Below, one piece after another: positions 28,528 through 37,147 of a DNA stretch of 64,000 bases. The stretch's first letter is position 1; each line of letters begins with the position of its first letter. Under the pieces are notes generated by a model. That model made no database searches. It saw only the letters and a list, made by a program, of their open reading frames with translations, and was not told the DNA's origin. This DNA is from an uncultured Faecalicatena sp. (lineage in GTDB: Bacteria; Bacillota; Clostridia; Lachnospirales; Lachnospiraceae). The stretch is taken from the NCBI GenBank assembly GCA_948468385.1, contig CAOKHZ010000012.1, positions 1 through 64,000 on the forward strand, given 5' to 3'. The position numbers and the translations under genes were made by a program.

Positions 28528-30837
28528 ATGAGTGAGAAACGAGAATATGGGGGATTGGATTGGTTTCGAGTGATAGCCGCCGCATCGGTGGTGGCGATTC
28601 ATACCTCCCCGCTTTTGGGAATCGGCGAGGCGGCGGATTTTTTCCTGACCCGCGTACTGGCGCGGGTGGCGGTGCCGTTTTTCTTAATGGTGACGGGACA
28701 ATTCGTGGTGGCGAGACTGTGGCGTTCTGAGGAAGGCGCGCGTCGATACCTGATGAAGTACGTTCGCAAGATGCTTTTACTCTATGCCGTGTTTATTATA
28801 TTGTACTTGCCGGTAGGGATTTATGCGGGAAATTATAAAGGGCTTACGTTGCTTGACTGGATTCGGAATCTTTTGTTTGACGGGACATTTTATCATCTAT
28901 GGTATTTTCCGGCATGCATCATGGGTGTTTTCATCGTGTACGGCCTGCGGAAAATATTGTCGGCAAGGCAGGTGCTGGCAGTGTCCATCGTCCTATATGT
29001 ATTTGGTCTTTTGGGGGACAGTTATTATGGGGTTGTAGAAGCGGTTCCGATTTTAAAGACGATATACGAAGGGATATTTGCCGTGTCTTCCCATACAAGA
29101 AACGGAGTATTCATGGCTCCCGTATTTTTGACATTGGGAGCGATGTTGGGGACGAATTCTGCCATGTTTGCCCGAAGAAGGTCAAAGACGCGGGAGGCGG
29201 AAATACGTCTCTTGCTGTGGGTCATGCTGGCGGCAATGTTTCTATTGATGACGGCGGAGGCATTTTTATTAAGGCAGTTTAAAATGCAGCGGCATGACAG
29301 CATGTATTTGTTTTTAATTCCAGTCATGATTTGTCTTTATCAGAACCTGATGCAATGGGACGTGAAAGCAAAACCGGAAGTGCGTGATTTTGCTTTGTGG
29401 GTGTATGCGCTGCATCCGGGTGTCATCGTGGCGGTGCGGGGAATGGCAAAGGTATTAAAGCTGACAAAGCTTTTGGTGGAAAATAACCTGGTGCACTATC
29501 TGGCGGTACTTGTGTTGTCCTTTGCCGTAGCCGCGTTGATATCCGTAATTCTTCCGGCAGTACGGGCGTTTGTGGAAGGATTTCTGGAGCGTGGAGAGGA
29601 AGAACAAGAGGATGACGGAGGAAGCCGGGAGCGAAAAAGTGCATACGCTCAAGAACAACCGAGACGAGAAGGAAAGTGGGGACGGAGAAGTGAAATGGGC
29701 TTGTCGGCGGCAGAAAGACAAAATGAAGCATGTGACAGGGCTTGGATTGAACTGGATTATCGGGCGTTGCGGCATAACGTGGAATTTTTACGGGGCAGGC
29801 TTCCGAAGGATTGCCGCCTGATGCCGGCAATCAAGGCTAACGCGTATGGCCATGGGGCGGTTCTTCTGGGACGGGAGCTGAACCGCCTGGGAGTGGACGC
29901 GTTTTGCGTGGCAAGCGTCGAGGAGGGAATCGAGCTTCGGCGGGCGCAAATTAAAGGCGAGATTTTGATTCTGGGCTATACGCATCCTTCCCGTTTTGCC
30001 ATGCTGGGAAAATATCGTCTCACGCAGACGGTCGTGGATTATAGTTACGCGCGGGAATTGAATCGTTACGGAAAGCCGATTCACGTTCATGTGGCAATTG
30101 ATACGGGAATGCATCGTCTCGGAGAGCGAAGTGAGAACATCGAGCGCATTTGTGCCATTTACGGGATGAAAAATTTGATTGTGGACGGCATTTTCAGTCA
30201 TTTGTGCGCGGCCGACGTGATTGCGGAGCGGGAGCAGACTTACACCCAGTGGCAGGTGGAGGACTTTGGGCAGGTGTTGAAAGAATTGGAAAAACGGGGA
30301 TGCCGCTGTGAGGGGACGCATTTGCTGTCCAGCTATGGGGTGATGAACTATCCGCAGTATGCCGGAGCGTACGCGCGGGTCGGAATCGCGCTCTATGGGC
30401 TTTTGAGTACGGAAGAGGGCGCCGATTGGGAGGAGTCATTGCAACCGGTATTGTCGCTAAAGGCGCGGGTGTCTTCCGTGCGGAAGCTTTACGCGGGGGA
30501 ATGTGCGGGATATGGGATGCAATTCGAGGCGACGAAAGACACTTACGTGGCGACCGTTTGCATTGGCTACGCGGACGGTGTGCCGCGTTCACTCTCCAAT
30601 GGAGGCACCGCGCTCGTACATGGGAAACGCGTGCCGATTATCGGCAGAATTTGCATGGATCAGTTGATGCTCGACGTAAGCGACGTGCCGGAGGTGCGCG
30701 CCGGGGACGAGGCGGTGTTTATCGGGGAGTCTGGCAAGGAGCGCATTACCGCCGGGGAAGTGGCCGCACGGTGTGACACGATTACGAACGAGATTTTGAG
30801 CCGTCTGGGAGCGAGGCTTCGGCGGGTGGCGATGTAA
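28528..30837 (+). CDS. vanT: VanT-type membrane-bound serine/alanine racemase
   Basis: A 769-residue two-domain protein. Residues ~5-345 are an acyltransferase-3-like membrane domain with about ten helices (starting GLDWFRVIAAASVVAIHTSP), proposed in VanT to take up L-Ser. After a charged linker, residues ~400-769 are a PLP alanine-racemase fold: Lys436 (PAIKANAYGHG) for PLP and Tyr662 (GYGMQFEA) as second base. In DTITNEILSRLG, Asn754 occupies the place of the conserved active-site Tyr of alanine racemases; as I recall, described VanT enzymes carry Asn there, favouring serine. The ATG at 28528 follows AGGGGG; an ATG at 28450 would add a basic stretch with a weaker ribosome site. It supplies D-Ser to a VanG-type ligase. 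Confidence 0.82.
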   Translation: MSEKREYGGLDWFRVIAAASVVAIHTSPLLGIGEAADFFLTRVLARVAVPFFLMVTGQFVVARLWRSEEGARRYLMKYVRKMLLLYAVFIILYLPVGIYAGNYKGLTLLDWIRNLLFDGTFYHLWYFPACIMGVFIVYGLRKILSARQVLAVSIVLYVFGLLGDSYYGVVEAVPILKTIYEGIFAVSSHTRNGVFMAPVFLTLGAMLGTNSAMFARRRSKTREAEIRLLLWVMLAAMFLLMTAEAFLLRQFKMQRHDSMYLFLIPVMICLYQNLMQWDVKAKPEVRDFALWVYALHPGVIVAVRGMAKVLKLTKLLVENNLVHYLAVLVLSFAVAALISVILPAVRAFVEGFLERGEEEQEDDGGSRERKSAYAQEQPRREGKWGRRSEMGLSAAERQNEACDRAWIELDYRALRHNVEFLRGRLPKDCRLMPAIKANAYGHGAVLLGRELNRLGVDAFCVASVEEGIELRRAQIKGEILILGYTHPSRFAMLGKYRLTQTVVDYSYARELNRYGKPIHVHVAIDTGMHRLGERSENIERICAIYGMKNLIVDGIFSHLCAADVIAEREQTYTQWQVEDFGQVLKELEKRGCRCEGTHLLSSYGVMNYPQYAGAYARVGIALYGLLSTEEGADWEESLQPVLSLKARVSSVRKLYAGECAGYGMQFEATKDTYVATVCIGYADGVPRSLSNGGTALVHGKRVPIIGRICMDQLMLDVSDVPEVRAGDEAVFIGESGKERITAGEVAARCDTITNEILSRLGARLRRVAM

Positions 30838-30986
30838 GTCTGCGGGGGAAGTTTATTCCCGCGGGCAACGAGCCAAGCTTGCAATGCTTTATTCCTTGTT
30901 TCCCACCCCGTGAAAAGTAACGATAGTAACAAAAATTTACTAAAATTTACTGTAGCAAAAATTTTCAGGGTAAAATAAAAAAACAA

Positions 30987-31015
30987 TTGACAACCACAAA
31001 GCCGTGTACTATAAT
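30987..31015 (+). promoter_or_regulatory. Consensus promoter of rplM-rpsI
   Basis: Perfect TTGACA (30987-30992), 17-base spacer and perfect TATAAT (31010-31015), 115 bases before the rplM start. The preceding 148 bases after the racemase gene hold a weak GCGGGGGAA/TTCCCGC hairpin near 30842 and direct AAAATTTACT repeats. Confidence 0.9.
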
Positions 31016-31040
31016 ATTACAGCATGACAAAAGGGAGAAA

Positions 31041-31070
31041 CAATATTCGCCATAGCCCCGGAGGATATTG
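31041..31070 (+). promoter_or_regulatory. Candidate L13 leader hairpin (ribosomal autoregulation)
   Basis: CAATAT (31041-31046) pairs with ATATTG (31065-31070), with CC/GG pairs inside. It lies between the promoter and the L13 start. Firmicutes rplM operons carry a known L13 leader RNA here; position and shape fit, but I could not compare with the family model. Confidence 0.5.
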
Positions 31071-31130
31071 CTTTCATATAAAACATGGAAACAAGGTAAG
31101 TTGGATTAAAAATAGTAGGAGGAACACCCC

Positions 31131-31559
31131 ATGAAAACGTATATGGCTAACCCAGACAAGATTGAGAGAAAATGGTACGTGGTTGACGCGCAGGGACTCA
31201 CGTTGGGACGCATGGCATCCGAAGTCGCGAAGGTGCTGAGAGGCAAGAACAAGCCGGAGTTTACGCCGCATATCGATACTGGCGATTACGTGGTGATTGT
31301 AAACGCCGAGAAGGTAAAGGTCACAGGTAAGAAACTGAAACAGAAGATTTATTACAATCATTCCGATTATGTTGGTGGCATGAGGGAGACGACGTTGTCA
31401 GACATGATGCAGAAGAAACCGGAAAGGGTCGTGGAACTCGCCGTGAAGGGCATGCTCCCGAAGGGACCTCTGGGACGGGAAATGATTAAGAAGCTTCATG
31501 TATACGCCGGACCGGAGCACAAACAGCAGGCTCAGAAGCCGGAAGCACTGACATTTTAA
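31131..31559 (+). CDS. rplM: 50S ribosomal protein L13
   Basis: A 142-residue early-assembly protein of the large subunit. The start [28 protein letters not shown], the [10 protein letters not shown] loop and [20 protein letters not shown] are diagnostic. AGGAGG precedes the start. It heads the usual rplM-rpsI pair, expressed from a perfect consensus promoter. Confidence 0.98.
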   Translation: MKTYMANPDKIERKWYVVDAQGLTLGRMASEVAKVLRGKNKPEFTPHIDTGDYVVIVNAEKVKVTGKKLKQKIYYNHSDYVGGMRETTLSDMMQKKPERVVELAVKGMLPKGPLGREMIKKLHVYAGPEHKQQAQKPEALTF

Positions 31560-31585
31560 GGAAAGGTTGAAGGGAGGACATAACC

Positions 31586-31978
31586 GTGGCTAATACAAAA
31601 TATTACGGAACAGGAAGAAGAAAAAAATCAATCGCAAGAGTGTACCTTGTACCGGGAACGGGCAAGATTACGATTAATAAAAGAGACATTGACGAATATC
31701 TTGGACTGGAGACGCTGAAGGTCGTCGTGCGCCAGCCGCTCGTGGCGACGGACACGCTTGATAAATTTGACGTATTGGTGAACGTAAAGGGTGGTGGATA
31801 TACCGGACAGGCCGGAGCCATCCGTCACGGAATTGCCAGGGCGCTGCTTGAAGCGGACGGAGAGTATAGGCCGGTGTTGAAGAAGGCTGGGTTCTTAACA
31901 CGTGACCCGCGTATGAAAGAACGTAAGAAGTACGGTCTCAAAGCCGCACGTAGGGCGCCACAGTTTTCCAAGAGATAA
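31586..31978 (+). CDS. rpsI: 30S ribosomal protein S9
   Basis: A 130-residue small-subunit protein. [16 protein letters not shown], the [13 protein letters not shown] segment and the basic tail ending in FSKR, which reaches toward P-site tRNA, are all present. The start is GTG or the near ATG within MANTKYYG, after GGGAGGA. It follows rplM by 26 bases. Confidence 0.98.
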   Translation: MANTKYYGTGRRKKSIARVYLVPGTGKITINKRDIDEYLGLETLKVVVRQPLVATDTLDKFDVLVNVKGGGYTGQAGAIRHGIARALLEADGEYRPVLKKAGFLTRDPRMKERKKYGLKAARRAPQFSKR

Positions 31979-31980
31979 GG

Positions 31981-32132
31981 ATTATCTGCGGAATGTGGAT
32001 ATGGAAAGGACACAACACAAGTTTACTTGTGGTTGTGTTCCTTTTTATATCCGCAATTCCATTGGAATCCAAGAGATGACCGAGATGGAGCGAAGCGGAA
32101 TCGAGGTTCATCTCTTGGATTCCGCAGATAAT
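31981..32132. repeat. Nested inverted-repeat (MITE-like) element
   Basis: ATTATCTGCGGAAT (31981-31994) and ATTCCGCAGATAAT (32119-32132) are perfect 14-bp terminal inverted repeats. Between them lie the rpsI terminator and a second perfect 16-bp stem, 32064-32079 against 32108-32123. The 28-base loop of that stem has CCGAGAT facing ATCGAGG, which would give tandem G-A pairs. No clear target duplication is visible. Confidence 0.6.
31991..32060 (+). terminator. Long terminator hairpin after rpsI
   Basis: The core pairs GGACACAACACAAG with CTTGTGGTTGTGTTCC around TTTA (32008-32042), followed by TTTTT. The stem extends outward through GGAATGTGGATAT and ATATCCGCAATTCC (32048-32060) with small bulges. 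Confidence 0.8.
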
Positions 32133-32144
32133 TATGTATAGAAA

Positions 32145-32197
32145 ATCCAAGAGAAGAACGACGCGGAACGAAGTGTAGTGGAGGTTGTCTCTTGTAT
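32145..32197. repeat. Second, diverged copy of the 16-bp-stem hairpin
   Basis: ATCCAAGAGA (32145-32154) pairs with TCTCTTGTAT (32188-32197). The loop shares CGA, GGA(A/G)CGAAG(C/T)G and GAGGTT with the hairpin at 32064-32123. The two are tandem relatives of one palindromic unit. Confidence 0.6.
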
Positions 32198-32229
32198 TCG
32201 CAGTAATCCGGATAGGGGGAATGAAAAAG

Positions 32230-33231
32230 ATGCTTAAGGACTATGCGCAAAAAATCGTCAAAGCCAGTGGTGTTGTGGCGGGAGAGCTGGTATTGATTCA
32301 TTTTTGGGGAGAAGATGCAGAGAAGTGGATTGCAAATGAATTCGTCGTTGCGGTTGCCGCACTCGGCGCGACCCCGGTTCTCTTACAAGAAGCCAGATCT
32401 GTCAATCGAGATATTTTTCTAAATGCATCTGATAGTTGCTTTGATGAAAAGTATTTTTCCATGTTCACAAAATTTGATGCGGTGCTTGATATATTTGCGT
32501 ATCAACCTATTGTTTTGGGATATGAAATTGGAGAAGAGAAGCTTGAGAGGTACCGTAGGTTTATGGCGCGGCTATTTTCTTCTTTGATGCAGGCAAAACG
32601 ATTTTCACAAATTCGAATTCCAACAAAGGAAAATGCAGTCGAATCGGGATTAGAGCCGGACGAATATGTCAATAGAATGGAACGAGCCTATAATACTGAT
32701 TACGATGAATTATTAGACGCTTGCATCAAGGCAAAAGACAAACTGGAAGGCAAAAGTCTGATTACTCTGTGTAGTGGCGAAAACTGTAAACTTTCTTTCG
32801 ATTTGACGGGAAGAACATGGAATATTGACGCGGGGGATGGAGATTGGCCGTGTGGTGAAATCTACATTGCGCCAAATGAATCTGCTACAAACGGAACCGT
32901 CTTTTTTCATAGATTATTTATTGAAGATGTTGGCTGGTTTGACGATGTTACCTTGCATGTCGAAAATGGCAGGTTGACACAAAGCGATAATGACGAAGTC
33001 ACTTGCTACATTCAAAGCCTTCCGGCAGAAAATGCCGTTGTCTGTGAGTTGGGGTTTGGCATGAATCCCAATGTGGATAGCTTGTGCGGTTATACTGTGT
33101 TAGACGAAAAAATGGCAAACTCGTTTCACATTGCCATTGGTGCAAACAATATGTTTGGCGGTACAAATGTTGCCACTATGCACACGGACTTTGTTGGTGC
33201 AAAGGATTTTGAATTGCATATGACTGATTGA
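32230..33231 (+). CDS. M29-like aminopeptidase family protein
   Basis: A 333-residue protein with the C-terminal signature of M29 metallo-aminopeptidases: PCGEIYIAPNESATNGTVFF, a Glu in CELGFGMNP, and FHIAIGANNMFGG followed by HTDFV, which contribute metal ligands. Classical M29 enzymes are about 410 residues, so this one is short in the N-terminal half. The ATG at 32230 is placed 9 bases after AGGGGGA; an ATG at 32221 directly touches it. Base composition is clearly more AT-rich than neighbours and the gene is flanked by palindromic repeats, suggesting acquisition. Activity is unproven. Confidence 0.6.
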   Translation: MLKDYAQKIVKASGVVAGELVLIHFWGEDAEKWIANEFVVAVAALGATPVLLQEARSVNRDIFLNASDSCFDEKYFSMFTKFDAVLDIFAYQPIVLGYEIGEEKLERYRRFMARLFSSLMQAKRFSQIRIPTKENAVESGLEPDEYVNRMERAYNTDYDELLDACIKAKDKLEGKSLITLCSGENCKLSFDLTGRTWNIDAGDGDWPCGEIYIAPNESATNGTVFFHRLFIEDVGWFDDVTLHVENGRLTQSDNDEVTCYIQSLPAENAVVCELGFGMNPNVDSLCGYTVLDEKMANSFHIAIGANNMFGGTNVATMHTDFVGAKDFELHMTD

Positions 33232-33299
33232 GGAAGGACATAGGCGAAAAAAGAACAAATATTTATATACTTTGAAAGCGAAATATCCAAATGCAAACT

Positions 33300-33731
33300 T
33301 CAGGCACAAGGATTACTGTTGGACGGGCGCTTCGATGAGGCTCGTCCCTCAGAACTGGTAGGGGTCGATGTTTGATATGGATTTACATAATCTGGACACA
33401 AGTGTGCCTCGCTCCATGCCATCATGTCCTGCAGAACGGGCACGAAGCTTGCCCCCAATTCCGTCAAGGAATATTCTACCCTCGGGGGAATTTCCTTATA
33501 AATTTCCCGGTGCAAAAATCCGTCGTATTCCAGTTCGCGCAATTGTTTTGTCAGCGTGGACTGGGTAATGCCATCCAGGCGGCGCATCAATTCCCCGAAG
33601 CGTTGTACTTTGTAAAAGGCGACGTACCATAAGATTAATATTTTCCATTTCCCGCCAATGACCGATTGCAGCTTGCTCATGGGAACGCAGCGGGCAATCG
33701 CGTCCTTGTCACAAAATTTATTTTCAGCCAT
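33300..33731 (-). CDS. HxlR-family transcriptional regulator
   Basis: A 143-residue winged-helix regulator: CPMSKLQSVIGGKWKILILWYV, then FGELMRRLDGITQSTLTKQLRELEYDGFLHREIYKEIPPRVEYSLTELG is the family core. The N-terminal CVPMSK has the Cys often found in redox- or aldehyde-responsive members. The C-terminal ~25 residues are Ser/Thr-rich and unrelated. It is divergent from the radical SAM gene, with the 18-bp tandem array between them. Confidence 0.88.
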   Translation of the reverse strand: MAENKFCDKDAIARCVPMSKLQSVIGGKWKILILWYVAFYKVQRFGELMRRLDGITQSTLTKQLRELEYDGFLHREIYKEIPPRVEYSLTELGASFVPVLQDMMAWSEAHLCPDYVNPYQTSTPTSSEGRASSKRPSNSNPCA

Positions 33732-33814
33732 GTCAAATACACTCCTTTCGTAAAAGTATATCCCAAAGCGGCGACAAAAACAAGATACGGATTTAAAGTG
33801 TACTTAGTATCCTA

Positions 33815-34013
33815 AAAGCTACTATCACATAAAAAGCTGCTATCACATAAAAAGCCGCTATCACATAAAAGCTATCATCTTATAAAAAGATTCCATCTTA
33901 TAAAAAGCTGCTATCGCATAAAAAGCCGTTATCACATAAAAGCTATCATCTTATAAAAAGATTCCATCTTATAAAAAACTACCATCTCATAAAAAATTAT
34001 CATCTCAAAAAAA
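33815..34013. repeat. 18-bp tandem repeat array
   Basis: About eleven units of 17-18 bp with consensus AAAAAGCTGCTATCACAT run head to tail. A four-unit block of 71 bp (33831-33901) is repeated at 33902-33972 with few changes, showing a higher-order duplication. The array occupies most of the 394-base gap between HxlR and the radical SAM gene. Units have no spacers and no dyad symmetry, so this is a minisatellite and not a CRISPR. Confidence 0.85.
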
Positions 34014-34125
34014 CGACTATGTATAAAAAAAGACAGTACTTGAACGTGATGAAATGTTGGGATATGATGACCATGACATCAGATACTGCCTCATTGGAAT
34101 ATATAAAAGGAAGGGAAGTGTGTTT

Positions 34126-35025
34126 ATGCGTTACACGGGAACGATATGGAGGCCGCCTTACGAGGCTTCAGCGTTGCTTTTGGAAGTCACGGCGGGCTGC
34201 ACCCACCACAAATGTAAGTTTTGTGCCTTGTATGAGGACTTGCCGTTTTCATTTCGAATGTCGCCGTTCGAGGATATAGAGGAGGATTTAAAGGAGGCCG
34301 GTGCGCGGTCGCGGCTGTGGGAGGGAAGGCGCGTGTCGCGAACCTTTTTGACCGGGGCGAACCCGTTCGCTTTGAAAACGGAACGGTTGTTGGCAATCGC
34401 GGCACTTATCCGAAAATATTTTCCGGAGAATCAGACCATCGGTTGTTTTGCGCGGATAACGGATGTTGTTCGGAAGACGGATGACGAATTGTCGGCACTC
34501 CGTCTGGCTGGGTATGACGGATTGACGATTGGCATTGAGACGGGGGACGACGAGGCGTTGGAATTCATGCACAAGGGATATCGTGCGGAAGAGATTCTCT
34601 CGGCGTGTAAACGTTTGCACCAAGTGGACATGTATTACAATTTTTTCTATCTCGTCGGCATTTCCGGTGCGGGAAAAGGAGAGCGGGGGGCGGTGGCTAC
34701 AGCGCGAATCTGCAATCAATTACACCCCAAAATCATCGGGGCGAACATGTTGACGATTTACCCGAACTCGGAGCTTTATAAGGAAATACAAAAAGGAAAC
34801 TGGCACGAGGAGGCAGAGTTGGAAAAATATCAGGAGATGCGGGCATTGGTGGAACATCTGGACATTTCGACATGGTTTGGCGCAATGGGGGCTTCCAATC
34901 CGATAGCGATTCAAGGAATGCTTCCGAGGGACAAGGAGAAAATTCTGTCCGTGTTGGATGAAATCATTGCGGGCGTGAGCGAGGAAGAACTGCGAAGCTA
35001 CCGTAAAAATCTCCGGCATTTGTGA
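34126..35025 (+). CDS. Radical SAM protein with CX4CX2C motif
   Basis: A 299-residue protein. The cluster-binding motif is GCTHHKCKFCALY, that is Cys-X4-Cys-X2-Cys in place of the usual CX3CX2C. The barrel continues with FLTGANPFAL, DGLTIGIETGDDEAL and NFFYLVGISGAGKGER. This spacing is shared by a group of uncharacterised radical SAM proteins with GCSHNxCxFC motifs. No substrate can be assigned. The ATG at 34126 follows GGAAGGGAAG; earlier in-frame starts have no ribosome site. It is transcribed alone downstream of the 18-bp array. Confidence 0.8.
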   Translation: MRYTGTIWRPPYEASALLLEVTAGCTHHKCKFCALYEDLPFSFRMSPFEDIEEDLKEAGARSRLWEGRRVSRTFLTGANPFALKTERLLAIAALIRKYFPENQTIGCFARITDVVRKTDDELSALRLAGYDGLTIGIETGDDEALEFMHKGYRAEEILSACKRLHQVDMYYNFFYLVGISGAGKGERGAVATARICNQLHPKIIGANMLTIYPNSELYKEIQKGNWHEEAELEKYQEMRALVEHLDISTWFGAMGASNPIAIQGMLPRDKEKILSVLDEIIAGVSEEELRSYRKNLRHL

Positions 35026-35256
35026 AAACCGTGTTGATTTCTTGTGATAGCATCTTACACTGACGCTAAGCAAAAGAAAAATATTTTTGGGAAAAGGATT
35101 GGGTTTAAAATACATACTCCGACATGGTGGAAGAACGAATATCCGTGATTTTATTGGAAGTGAAGAGACGATCGGGATGGAGCACAAAGCGGGATTGCGA
35201 TTTGCCTCTTGTCTTGGAAGATATTTGGAAATCTTTTTCCTATTTCATTGAAAAAT

Positions 35257-35305
35257 AAAGCGGATTTTAGTATACTTATGTTCAGAAAGGAAAAGTCCGC
35301 TTTTT
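35257..35305 (+). terminator. Terminator-like hairpin between the radical SAM gene and pgi
   Basis: AAAGCGGATTTT (35257-35268) pairs with AAAAGTCCGCTTT (35291-35303) with one bulge and is followed by T's. It is the main element in the 331-base gap. The 22-base loop is unusually long. Confidence 0.6.
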
Positions 35306-35356
35306 ATAGGCGGCACTAATTCATTTTCAAGTGCCAGAAGAAGGAGAGAGAAGACA

Positions 35357-36937
35357 ATGGAATGGAAGAATTTTGACCAATTAGAAGCTTATGCGAAACT
35401 GGACGGTATGGCACCGGTAGATCTTAAAACAGTGATGGCAGGGGAAAACGGCGCAAAACGGGTAGAGGAGTATAAAGTGCCGATGGCAGGCGGCATGGTT
35501 TATAGTTTTGCGGCGAAGTCCGTGGATGACGACGTGTTGGATGCATTGCAGGCACTTGCCGACGAGGCGGCACTGAACGAGAAGTACGCCCAGCTTTATA
35601 ACGGCGCGGTGATTAATACGGGCGAGAAGAGACTGGTTCTTCATCAGCTGACCCGTGGGCAACTCGGGGAAGAGGTAATCGCGGACGGCGTAAATAAGAG
35701 AGAATTCTATGTAAGCCAGCAGACCAGGGCGGCAGAGTTTGCAAACAAGGTACATGCCGGCGAGATTGTGAATGAGGCCGGTGAGAAGTTTACGACGGCA
35801 GTGCAGATTGGAATCGGCGGGAGCGACCTTGGTCCCCGCGCGTTGTACTTAAGTCTGGAAAACTGGGCGAGGGTAAACGGCACGTTGAAGATGGACGCGA
35901 AGTTCATCAGCAATGTTGACCCGGATGACGCGTCAGCCGTTTTGGCATCTATCGACGTGGCTCATACGATTTTTGTGCTGGTATCCAAATCGGGAACGAC
36001 GCTTGAGACTTTGACGAATGAGTCCTTTGTAAAGAATGCAATCGTTGCCGCAGGTCTGGAACCGTCAAAACACATGGTTGCGGTGACGAGTGAGACTTCA
36101 CCATTGGCGGGCAACCCGGATTATCTGGATTCCTTCTATATGGATGACTATATTGGCGGAAGATATTCTTCCACGTCGGCGGTAGGCGGAGTGATCCTTT
36201 CCCTCGCATTTGGGCCGGATGTATTTGCCCGCATTCTTAACGGTGCGGCGGAAGAAGACGAACTGGCGAAGAACGCGGACATTCGAAAGAACCCGTCCAT
36301 GCTGGATGCACTGATTGGCGTGTACGAGCGCAATTTCCTCGGATATGGGGAAACCGCGGTGCTGCCGTACTCTCAGGGATTGAGCCGTTTCCCGGCGCAT
36401 TTGCAACAGCTTGACATGGAGTCGAACGGCAAGAGCGTAAACCGTTTTGGCGAGCCGGTTTCCTATGAGACCGGATCGGTTATTTTTGGTGAGCCGGGGA
36501 CGAACGGTCAGCATTCATTCTATCAATTGCTGCATCAGGGAACCAACATTGTCCCGTTACAGTTTATCGGGTTTAAGAAAAATCAGATGGAAAATGACGT
36601 GGTAATCCAGGATAGCACAAGCCAGCAGAAACTTTGTGCCAATGTAGCGGCGCAGATTATGGCCTTTGCCTGCGGGAAAGAGGCGGAAGATCCGAATAAA
36701 TATTTTGCGGGCGGCAGACCGTCGAGCATCATTGTTGGAGAACGGCTTACCCCGGAATCCCTGGGCGCACTCCTCGCACATTTTGAGAACAAGGTTATGT
36801 ATCAAGGGTTTGTATGGAACCTGAACAGCTTCGACCAGGAAGGCGTGCAATTAGGAAAGGTACTTGCAAAGAAAGTGCTTGCAAAGGATACAGAAGGAGC
36901 ACTGACGGCATATAGCCAGTTACTGGGGATTTTTTGA
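35357..36937 (+). CDS. pgi: Glucose-6-phosphate isomerase
   Basis: A 526-residue glycolytic enzyme interconverting glucose-6-P and fructose-6-P. Sugar-phosphate isomerase motifs are AVQIGIGGSDLGPRAL, VLVSKSGTTLET and the signature GEPGTNGQHSFYQLLHQGT, which holds the catalytic Glu and His; NQMENDVVIQDSTSQQ follows. The long form (over 500 residues) is usual in part of the Clostridia. GGAGAGAAG precedes the ATG. It is transcribed alone. Confidence 0.97.
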   Translation: MEWKNFDQLEAYAKLDGMAPVDLKTVMAGENGAKRVEEYKVPMAGGMVYSFAAKSVDDDVLDALQALADEAALNEKYAQLYNGAVINTGEKRLVLHQLTRGQLGEEVIADGVNKREFYVSQQTRAAEFANKVHAGEIVNEAGEKFTTAVQIGIGGSDLGPRALYLSLENWARVNGTLKMDAKFISNVDPDDASAVLASIDVAHTIFVLVSKSGTTLETLTNESFVKNAIVAAGLEPSKHMVAVTSETSPLAGNPDYLDSFYMDDYIGGRYSSTSAVGGVILSLAFGPDVFARILNGAAEEDELAKNADIRKNPSMLDALIGVYERNFLGYGETAVLPYSQGLSRFPAHLQQLDMESNGKSVNRFGEPVSYETGSVIFGEPGTNGQHSFYQLLHQGTNIVPLQFIGFKKNQMENDVVIQDSTSQQKLCANVAAQIMAFACGKEAEDPNKYFAGGRPSSIIVGERLTPESLGALLAHFENKVMYQGFVWNLNSFDQEGVQLGKVLAKKVLAKDTEGALTAYSQLLGIF

Positions 36938-37049
36938 CTGTGAATAGTAACCGACCGACAGCAACGTGACGAAAGCGGAGCCTGAGTCTGGTGTAGAAAA
37001 GGCAAGTAAAGAATGACCGCAGGTTCGGTTCATTGCAAAATGGTATATT

Positions 37050-37061
37050 CGCATGCATGCG
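37050..37061. repeat. 12-bp perfect palindrome after pgi
   Basis: CGCATGCATGCG, followed by GGGCTTGCGGCC and a short T-rich stretch, in the 210-base gap between pgi and the next gene. It may be part of a weak terminator. Confidence 0.35.
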
Positions 37062-37147
37062 GGCTTGCGGCCTTTCTATTAGCCGGATGAATAGATGAGT
37101 TAAAGTTTATAACTGGGGTTATGTTCAAAGGACAAATAGGAGGAACC

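Noticed and set aside
33815..34013. Repeat array as a possible CRISPR
   Set aside because: Units are 17-18 bp, contiguous, without unique spacers or dyad symmetry, and there are no cas genes.
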